Source of the DNA: CAYVKM01 sp964452045
GTDB taxonomy: Bacteria > Calditrichota > Calditrichia > RBG-13-44-9
DNA length: 10,511 nt
Assembly (NCBI GenBank): GCA_964452045.1
Contig: CAYVKM010000111.1
Location: 1-10,511 of the forward strand
Direction: 5' to 3'
The notes under the pieces: generated by a model
Database searches by the model: none
Told to the model about the DNA's origin: nothing
What the model saw: only the letters and a program-made list of their open reading frames with translations
In this document: positions 6,005-10,511 of the stretch, piece after piece
How the letters are laid out: the number at the start of each line of letters is the position of its first letter
Numbering within the stretch: position 1 is the stretch's first letter
Position numbers and translations under genes: made by a program

Positions 6005-6595
6005 TTACTTTAAGGCAAGTTGAATTGCCTTAACCACTTTATCGCTTTCCGGTTTATTTTTCGAATCGAAACGTGCCACGATCTTTCCCGAGGGATTAAT
6101 TAAAAATTTGTTGAAATTCCAGGTTATATCACCGGCAAACTCAGGATCGGTCTCCGCTGAGGTCAGATATTTGTACAAGGGATGAATATCCTCACCCTTA
6201 ACTGAAATTTTGGAAAACATTGGAAAAGTGACCCCGTAATTGGTGGTACAAAAGTCTTTAATCTCTTCATTTGTTCCCGGCTCCTGACCACCAAAATTGT
6301 TGGCTGGAAATCCCAATATTACCAGACCTTTATCCCCATATTTCTTATAGAGATCCTGCAGTCCCTCATACTGGGGAGTATTTCCGCATTTACTGGCCAC
6401 ATTCACAATAAGGACAGCCTTTCCCTTATACTGGTCAAGCTTTACCGGATTTCCATCAATATCATTAACAGTAAAATCATAAATCGAAGACATCTGTTTT
6501 TCTCCTGTTTTCATCTGTTTCTGTGCCTGAGCAACCTGAAATCCAAAAAACAATAACAAACCTAGCATGATAAATGAAACACTTAATTTCTTCAT
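6005..6595 (-). CDS. Exported glutathione peroxidase-family thiol peroxidase
   Basis: A 196-residue protein on the minus strand with AAGGAGT at 6603-6609 before the ATG. Residues 1-24 are a clear Sec signal peptide ending VAQA. The remaining 170 residues form a full glutathione peroxidase domain. NVASKCGNTPQYEGLQ (65-80) contains the peroxidatic Cys70 (Cys rather than Sec), FPANNFGGQEPG (96-107) contains Gln104, and TWNFNKF (158-164) contains Trp159 and Asn160, completing the catalytic set. Cys116 in FCTTNYGVTFP (115-125) corresponds in position and motif to the resolving Cys of thioredoxin-dependent members, so reduction by a thioredoxin-like protein is more likely than by glutathione. The enzyme reduces hydrogen peroxide or lipid hydroperoxides. 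The signal peptide places it in the periplasm, where it would need an exported thiol donor. The methyltransferase gene lies 79 bases upstream on the same strand. Confidence 0.93.
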   Translation of the reverse strand: MKKLSVSFIMLGLLLFFGFQVAQAQKQMKTGEKQMSSIYDFTVNDIDGNPVKLDQYKGKAVLIVNVASKCGNTPQYEGLQDLYKKYGDKGLVILGFPANNFGGQEPGTNEEIKDFCTTNYGVTFPMFSKISVKGEDIHPLYKYLTSAETDPEFAGDITWNFNKFLINPSGKIVARFDSKNKPESDKVVKAIQLALK

Positions 6596-6637
6596 AATGA
6601 ATACTCCTTCGTTTTTATCAAATCTTAAAATTTAGAA

Positions 6638-6646
6638 AGTATACCA
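6638..6646 (-). promoter_or_regulatory. Extended -10 promoter element for the glutathione peroxidase gene
   Basis: Read on the minus strand, TG, one G, then TATACT (five of six matches to TATAAT) lies 43 bases upstream of the ATG, giving a leader of roughly 35 nt with AAGGAGT in place. No good -35 box is present, as is common for extended -10 promoters. This suggests the peroxidase is transcribed independently of the methyltransferase gene. Confidence 0.45.
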
Positions 6647-6664
6647 TTTATTTTTATTTTGGTT

Positions 6665-6682
6665 CGTTTTATATCTAAAACG
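6665..6682. repeat. AT-rich hairpin over the methyltransferase stop codon
   Basis: CGTTTTA 6665-6671 and TAAAACG 6676-6682 pair around a four-base loop and include the TAG stop (6675-6677, minus strand). On the minus strand no U-tract follows, so termination after the methyltransferase gene is doubtful. Confidence 0.3.
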
Positions 6683-7295
6683 TTTTTATGATTTGAAAAA
6701 TCCCGGGCCGGTTGACTTTATCATCTTTAATGGTGAGATCAATTGAATTTAGCAGAGGTCTGATTCCTCCGTTTTGACTGAAATCCACAAAATTTTTAAA
6801 ATGTTCACGACCGGCAAAATACTCCACTGCCTTTACAAAAACTGCCGATATATTTCTGGGGAGTGGAATATGATAATCATAGATCAGTAAAACCTCGGCA
6901 CATTTTTTAGACTGCCGGAGAATTTCCAGGCGATATTCTGGATTCACCTCATGAATAAAAAAAGATAAAACAGCATAGTCAAAATGCTGATCAATCAAAT
7001 GGGAAAGTTCCCGGGCATTACCAATCAAAAAATCGATATTTGTAAAACCAGATTTCTTCTTGCGTCTGTTTGCAGTTCGGATCATACTTTCCGATATGTC
7101 AACCCCCAGCACATATTTGCTGCACGGCGCAATTTTAAGGACAAAACCACCGGTACCACAGCCTATATCCAAGACTGTTTTGTCTTTTTCCAAAAACCGA
7201 AGTATTTTATTGCGGAGATGAGAACGGTCCGAATCAATAAAAATAGAATAGAACCACCCGTCGTACCAGTGTCTCTTGAGAAGTGTTTCAGTCAT
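6675..7295 (-). CDS. Class I SAM-dependent methyltransferase
   Basis: A 206-residue Rossmann-fold methyltransferase. Motif I is VLDIGCGTGGF (41-51), the SAM-binding Gly-rich loop. GVDISESMI (64-72) supplies the acidic residue that binds the ribose hydroxyls, FLIGNARELS (89-98) matches motif III, and FDYAVLSFFIHEV (105-117) is the post-III strand and helix. No family-specific C-terminal domain is recognised, so the acceptor (small molecule, lipid or protein) cannot be named; the small size and layout fit Methyltransf_11/25-type proteins. The nearest ribosome binding site (AAGGAG at 7311-7316) is 15 bases from the ATG, which is longer than usual, but no alternative start is visible. The gene is divergent from rho across a 235-base AT-rich region. 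Confidence 0.85.
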   Translation of the reverse strand: MTETLLKRHWYDGWFYSIFIDSDRSHLRNKILRFLEKDKTVLDIGCGTGGFVLKIAPCSKYVLGVDISESMIRTANRRKKKSGFTNIDFLIGNARELSHLIDQHFDYAVLSFFIHEVNPEYRLEILRQSKKCAEVLLIYDYHIPLPRNISAVFVKAVEYFAGREHFKNFVDFSQNGGIRPLLNSIDLTIKDDKVNRPGIFQIIKTF

Positions 7296-7358
7296 CCGTA
7301 TAACTACTCTCTCCTTATTAAAAAATAAATTTCCTTGTATATATTTGGGAAAAAGTTT

Positions 7359-7381
7359 AATAATTTATGGATTAAATTATT
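7359..7381. repeat. 9-bp inverted repeat (possible operator) in the divergent promoter region
   Basis: AATAATTTA 7359-7367 and TAAATTATT 7373-7381 are perfect complements separated by TGGAT. The dyad lies between the divergently transcribed methyltransferase and rho genes, where a regulator could act on both, though AT-rich DNA produces such dyads by chance. Confidence 0.35.
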
Positions 7382-7501
7382 GCTTCGTTTTAATTCGTAT
7401 ACAAGTTAAGGCTAAATCTTTCTGGCCGCAAATTATCAAAATCGGGTCCTTCGTCAATTAACATTTTTTAGTTTACCTGCCGCAAAGTAAGTACGAAGCA
7501 A
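7380..7501 (+). promoter_or_regulatory. Rho gene leader with long-range 9-bp complementarity
   Basis: TTGCTTCGT 7380-7388 is exactly complementary to ACGAAGCAA 7493-7501, which ends 29 bases before the rho start codon. The pairing would close a 104-base loop containing a direct repeat of GCCGCAAA (7425-7432, 7479-7486). Rho genes are known to be autoregulated through their leaders in enterobacteria; whether this leader does the same is inference. Confidence 0.3.
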
Positions 7502-7530
7502 CTATAGAAATGTAAAATCAGAGATCTGTT

Positions 7531-8628
7531 ATGAAGAAAGCAGCAAAAAAACTATACAAAGGAATTCTGGAAATAACTCCGGCTGAATATGGATTTCTGA
7601 GAAATGAAGAAACAAATTTCAGGGATAATCCGGACGATCCATATCTCTCTGCTGATTTCATTCAGAAATTGGAGTTGCGTGAGGGGCTGGAAATTGAAGC
7701 CGAAATCGTCCCCTCTGAAAAACCGAAAAGGAAATTTGAAGTAAAGGAAATTATCTCCTGTAATGGTTTACCTTTCGAAGAATATCCCAAAATTGCTGAT
7801 ATTAAGTCCGGGATCAGTATCGATCCCAATGAACGTTTAAGGATGACCCTTTCTCCCCGGGATCTAACCGGCCGGATGATGGATAGTCTCACGCCTATCG
7901 GAAAGGGACAACGCGGGATGATCATTTCTCCGCCAAAGGCAGGAAAGACAACCATTCTCAAACATATTGCCCGGGCGGTTCATCAAAATAATCCGGAGGT
8001 CAGAATATTTATTCTCCTGGTGGATGAGCGTCCGGAAGAGGTGACCGATTTCCAGCGCGATCTGGAAGGAGTGCGGGTTTTCCATTCTTCTGCGGATCAG
8101 GATGTGGTGCAGCATTTGCGCATGACTTATCTGGCAATGAACCGGGCGATCCGCTGTGCCGAGTACGGGGATGATGCCCTGGTTTTAATCGATTCCCTCA
8201 CTCGAATGGGCAGGGCTTTCAACAAGGATGCGGACTCCGGAAGCAAAACCCTGAGTGGTGGGCTGGCGGCGAACGCCCTGGAATTACCCAGACGTTTTTT
8301 TGGGGCAGCCCGCAAAATTGAGGACGGTGGTTCATTAACCATTATGGCGACGATTCTGGTTGAAACAAACAGTAAAATGGATACGGTTATTTTCCATGAA
8401 TTCAAAGGTACCGGAAATCTGGAATTAACCCTATGCCGGGAATGTGCTGATCAGCGGATGTTCCCCGCAATCAATGTTCTGGAATCCGGAACCCGGAAAG
8501 AGCAAATTTTATTCTCCCGCCGGGAACGGAAGGAGAGTCATTACCTGAGGCGCAAAACAGCAGACCTGAACACTACTGACGCACTGCATTTTGTGTTCAA
8601 ACATTTTCGGGAAAAGATGCAATCCTGA
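7531..8628 (+). CDS. rho: Transcription termination factor Rho, short form without N-terminal helical domain
   Basis: The 365-residue product is a hexameric RNA-dependent ATPase/helicase of the Rho family. Residues 8-78 form the cold-shock-like RNA-binding domain (GILEI 11-15, YGFLRN 20-25, DDPYLS 35-40). The ATPase core follows: P-loop SPPKAGKT (133-140), DERPEE (165-170) with catalytic Glu166, Walker B ALVLID (216-221), Q-loop SKTLSGG (238-244), R-loop NSKMD (280-284) and arginine finger SGTRKE (319-324, Arg322). Compared with E. coli Rho (419 residues, numbering from memory) these sites keep a nearly constant offset of 44-45. What is missing is therefore the N-terminal helix bundle and about ten C-terminal residues. 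An in-frame TAA at 7513-7515 rules out a longer start. The stretch HSSADQDVVQHLRM (185-198) departs from the usual SSFDEPPERHVQV. Ribosome binding site is weak. It may be the sole Rho or a second paralog. Confidence 0.92.
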   Translation: MKKAAKKLYKGILEITPAEYGFLRNEETNFRDNPDDPYLSADFIQKLELREGLEIEAEIVPSEKPKRKFEVKEIISCNGLPFEEYPKIADIKSGISIDPNERLRMTLSPRDLTGRMMDSLTPIGKGQRGMIISPPKAGKTTILKHIARAVHQNNPEVRIFILLVDERPEEVTDFQRDLEGVRVFHSSADQDVVQHLRMTYLAMNRAIRCAEYGDDALVLIDSLTRMGRAFNKDADSGSKTLSGGLAANALELPRRFFGAARKIEDGGSLTIMATILVETNSKMDTVIFHEFKGTGNLELTLCRECADQRMFPAINVLESGTRKEQILFSRRERKESHYLRRKTADLNTTDALHFVFKHFREKMQS

Positions 8629-8951
8629 ACCTCATTTTCAATCTGATTAACCTAGGTTAACTTCATTTAGCTGTCTGATACAGGCACCAATACTTCCAAA
8701 AGATCCTGTGACTAAAGCGATGATCATCATTCAATAATGTCCACGGTAAATTTAAACTATTAAATTCACAATATATATTTTACTCAATAAATTATTTGAG
8801 CAATTATTCAAATATAATTGTTACGAATAAATTCACAAAATTACAAATCTCTTGCATTTTATCTCGGAATCTGCTGATATTTACGGTGTGATATGGGTTA
8901 TTTAAGCAAAATAATTTATGAAAAATTTCAATACAAATAAGAGGTAACAAA
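8629..8951. other. AT-rich intergenic region before the redox cluster
   Basis: No gene is visible in these 323 bases. There is a perfect 14-base palindrome at 8647-8660 shortly after the rho stop, a 10-base palindrome GATGATCATC at 8719-8728, and a 7-bp dyad (8793-8799 with 8808-8814). A very weak promoter-like pair (TTGCAT 8852-8857, TGATAT 8875-8880, 17 bases apart) is the best candidate for transcription of the downstream cluster. No intrinsic terminator for rho is seen. Confidence 0.5.
8647..8660. repeat. Perfect 14-bp palindrome TTAACCTAGGTTAA
   Basis: The sequence equals its own reverse complement over 14 bases and lies 19 bases after the rho stop codon. There is no loop and no T-run, so it is more likely a protein-binding dyad or coincidence than a terminator. 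Confidence 0.35.
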
Positions 8952-9425
8952 ATGTCTAATAACCCAAAGAAAATTCCGGACAATTGGGAAAATATGTTCT
9001 GGGATGCTCACAAATATAACGAACGGAAGAAAATTAAGACCGGCACTTATTTGCACTCTTACTGCCCCTTGTGTCAAAAGGAATTGACCGAAGGCAATAT
9101 ACTTAAGCTGGAAGTCATCAATCAGGAAGGTGAGCATGGTTTTGTGGAGTTAAGTCCCTATTTGAATGTTTACGAGCGGAAGACTAACATTTCACTTCCC
9201 CAGGGTAAAGAGGCAAAAGATTTACGTTGCCCCCATTGTCATAAATCATTGAGGGTGAAAAATAAAAGATGCGGACTGGGAGATGGACATGTTGCCGGTT
9301 TTCTGGTGGGGATTTCCAACACCAAAGTACCCTTTCTGATTTGTATGCGGGTAGGATGTCCCTGGCATGCTATTGCTCCAGGGGATCAGGACAAGATAAT
9401 ACTGGATGACAGTGATGAATGGTAA
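8952..9425 (+). CDS. Cys-rich zinc-ribbon-like protein of unknown function, first gene of the Rnf-linked cluster
   Basis: A soluble 157-residue protein with no signal peptide, so cytoplasmic. AAGAGGT (8939-8945) precedes the ATG. Two CxxC knuckles, YCPLC (37-41) and RCPHCH (92-97), are 51 residues apart and could jointly bind one zinc or iron. Further Cys/His follow at C107, C131, C136 and H139 (ICMRVGCPWHA 130-140), enough for a second site. The N-terminus has Trp/Asn-rich WENMFWDAHKYNER (12-25) and the C-terminus is acidic (DQDKIILDDSDEW). I do not recognise the family. The cytochrome gene starts 20 bases before this gene ends, so the two are translationally coupled, and an RnfC-like gene follows. 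A role in assembly, maturation or redox sensing for that complex is inference; a rubredoxin-like electron carrier is an alternative, though the spacing is not that of rubredoxin. Confidence 0.78.
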   Translation: MSNNPKKIPDNWENMFWDAHKYNERKKIKTGTYLHSYCPLCQKELTEGNILKLEVINQEGEHGFVELSPYLNVYERKTNISLPQGKEAKDLRCPHCHKSLRVKNKRCGLGDGHVAGFLVGISNTKVPFLICMRVGCPWHAIAPGDQDKIILDDSDEW

Positions 9426-10026
9426 AGTAACCTCGCACCGTTTTTTCTCCATTTTTGCAGTTTCTTGTTTTCTGATTGGAGCAGGCGGTTATCTGTTTTT
9501 TCCCAAATCCGAAAACAGCGGCCGATATTTTCTGGCTAACTCCGGCGGAGCAGTGATCTTTAATCATGATCAGCACAGCAAAATTACCGGTTGCCCGGAT
9601 TGTCACCATCCCCTGCTCTCTGCCGACCATCGGTTACCCTGTTCGGAATGTCATGGCGAAGATGTATCAGCGGATGGACTATCCCACGCAGATTTTATGG
9701 ACGTTCAGTCCCACCAGTGCACCAGCTGTCACGAAACACGGGAAAATATTGAGGCGACAAATTGCCGCAACTGCCATTTTGAGAGTGAGACCGGGACAAA
9801 TAAAAATATCGCCTGTGCTACCTGCCACGACGAGTCGTATGAATCGGATATGCTGAGTCACGATGAAATGCAGGAAATTGAGGGTCATACTTGTGCAGGC
9901 TGCCATAACGCCCGTACAATGAGCGAGGCTTTCCATACCGGTTGCAACCGCTGTCATCTTAACGAAGCATCCGAGAAATTTGCGGCAAACGGGCAGACAA
10001 AATGCCAGAGTTGTCATCTGAAGTAA
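9406..10026 (+). CDS. Membrane-anchored octaheme c-type cytochrome (class III-like)
   Basis: The 206-residue protein has eight CXXCH heme-binding motifs, with heme-ligating His at 67, 83, 109, 124, 141, 167, 184 and 204. A hydrophobic segment at about 13-32 after a basic N-terminus acts as signal peptide or membrane anchor; no clear cleavage site follows, so the heme domain is probably tethered on the periplasmic side. Extra His residues (for example in FNHDQHSKI 52-60, LSHADF and LSHDEM) are placed before heme motifs as in cytochrome c3/c7 proteins, where they give bis-His ligation. The repeated HADF...C..CH and HDEM...C..CH blocks suggest internal duplication. Two in-frame starts exist (9406 and 9415) and neither has a strong ribosome binding site, consistent with coupling to the overlapping upstream gene. 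The RnfC-like gene begins 16 bases downstream. By analogy with Desulfovibrio Rnf loci it would exchange electrons between Rnf and periplasmic cytochromes. Confidence 0.92.
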   Translation: MTVMNGKVTSHRFFSIFAVSCFLIGAGGYLFFPKSENSGRYFLANSGGAVIFNHDQHSKITGCPDCHHPLLSADHRLPCSECHGEDVSADGLSHADFMDVQSHQCTSCHETRENIEATNCRNCHFESETGTNKNIACATCHDESYESDMLSHDEMQEIEGHTCAGCHNARTMSEAFHTGCNRCHLNEASEKFAANGQTKCQSCHLK

Positions 10027-10042
10027 ATAACCGGGTATTTTT

Positions 10043-10511
10043 ATGATTAATCCATTCAACTATTTTTTTCTGCAGGACTCCATTCCAAGATATCCGACCT
10101 GGGAAAAGGATATCCATTTTCTGGAAGATCCGGAATATGTGGTCATTCCACTGGAATATCCCGGGAGGATTTTGTATAAACCGACCATCAAAATTGGAGA
10201 ACAGGTCTACCAAAAGCAGATCATCGGACGCTCGTCTCTGGGGCATTGCATTCATGCATCCGTTTCAGGAGTGGTAAAAGATATCCTGGCAATATGGACA
10301 GCAAGAAGTTTTCATGTGCCGGCCATCCTTATCCATCGGAATGATAAGAAAGCAATCAGCGTTCAGGAGATCTTCGAGCAGGTGGGATTCGCGTTTGAAT
10401 CCACCAATCCGGTAGACAAGCTGAAGATCCTGGGTGTCATTTCCCCCTGGAACAGACCGGGTCGCTGGCAGGAGGAGGCCGATAAATCCTTTCCGGAAGT
10501 TAAAAAAATAG
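10043..10511 (+). CDS. rnfC: RnfC-like electron transport complex subunit, N-terminal part (3' truncated)
   Basis: The frame starts at ATG 10043 and is open to the window end (156 codons). Residues 33-80 form the RnfC barrel-sandwich domain: VVIPLEYPGRILYKPTIKIG (33-52), VYQKQIIGRS (55-64) and the signature CIHASVSGVVKDI (69-81), which resembles biotinyl/lipoyl folds. The region where RnfC proteins usually carry GIVGLGGAGFPT, part of the flavin/NADH-binding module, instead reads LKILGVISPWNRPGRW (127-142). Either the module lies later or this is a divergent form. The ferredoxin-type [4Fe-4S] motifs expected further on are outside the window. RnfC is the peripheral cytoplasmic subunit that takes electrons from or passes them to NAD(H) in the ion-translocating ferredoxin:NAD+ oxidoreductase. 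The gene follows the octaheme cytochrome by 16 bases. NqrA was considered but its signature does not fit. Confidence 0.83.
   Translation, partial: MINPFNYFFLQDSIPRYPTWEKDIHFLEDPEYVVIPLEYPGRILYKPTIKIGEQVYQKQIIGRSSLGHCIHASVSGVVKDILAIWTARSFHVPAILIHRNDKKAISVQEIFEQVGFAFESTNPVDKLKILGVISPWNRPGRWQEEADKSFPEVKKI

Noticed and set aside
9679..10059. Minus-strand frame of 126 codons opposite the octaheme cytochrome
   Set aside because: The plus strand has eight CXXCH motifs; the antisense frame is a by-product of that composition.
10043..10511. NqrA instead of RnfC
   Set aside because: The CIHASVSG barrel-sandwich signature and the preceding multiheme cytochrome fit RnfC better; the N-terminal motifs of NqrA are absent.

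Overview
The window looks like a chromosomal segment from a Gram-negative, probably anaerobic or microaerophilic bacterium. The evidence is a set of exported proteins with Sec-type signals, a SurA-like folding-factor fragment, a CsgG/LpoB-like probable lipoprotein, a c-type multiheme cytochrome and the start of an Rnf-type electron-transport cluster. Base composition changes along the window: about 1-3770 is visibly AT-rich, whereas most genes from about 4500 onward are richer in G+C. The gene content (peptidyl-prolyl isomerase paralog, YidD next to a TPR protein, Rnf with a multiheme cytochrome) would suit a lineage of the FCB superphylum such as Calditrichota or Neomarinimicrobiota. That placement is a low-confidence inference.

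Layout: (1) 2-499, the 3' end of a SurA/PPIase-like gene. (2) 500-1069, a long AT-rich intergenic stretch holding a good sigma70-like promoter and a compact GC-rich island that folds on paper into a three-way junction. (3) 1070-3318, a tight four-gene cassette: two paralogous small exported beta-rich proteins, a YidD-family protein carrying its own signal peptide, and a TPR protein with membrane segments. The last three genes overlap or nearly touch. (4) 3319-3769, intergenic, with inverted and direct repeats but no supported gene. (5) 3770-4396, a CsgG/LpoB-like probable lipoprotein, and 4528-4905, a four-TM HsmA/TIGR03987-type protein. (6) 5124-5930, an exported dienelactone-hydrolase-family protein, converging on 6005-6595, an exported glutathione peroxidase; a strong bidirectional terminator lies between them. 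A class I SAM methyltransferase follows on the minus strand (6675-7295). (7) 7531-8628, a short, divergent Rho that lacks the N-terminal helical domain but keeps the catalytic residues. (8) 8952-end, a cluster of a Cys-rich zinc-ribbon-like protein, a membrane-anchored octaheme cytochrome and an RnfC-like subunit cut by the window end.

The coherent units are the 1070-3318 envelope cassette and the 8952-10511 redox cluster. In the first, all four products appear to be exported or membrane-bound. In the second, a multiheme cytochrome precedes rnfC as in the Rnf loci of Desulfovibrio, which suggests electron exchange between an ion-pumping Rnf complex and a periplasmic c-type cytochrome pool. 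No tRNA, rRNA, CRISPR array or insertion sequence was recognised.
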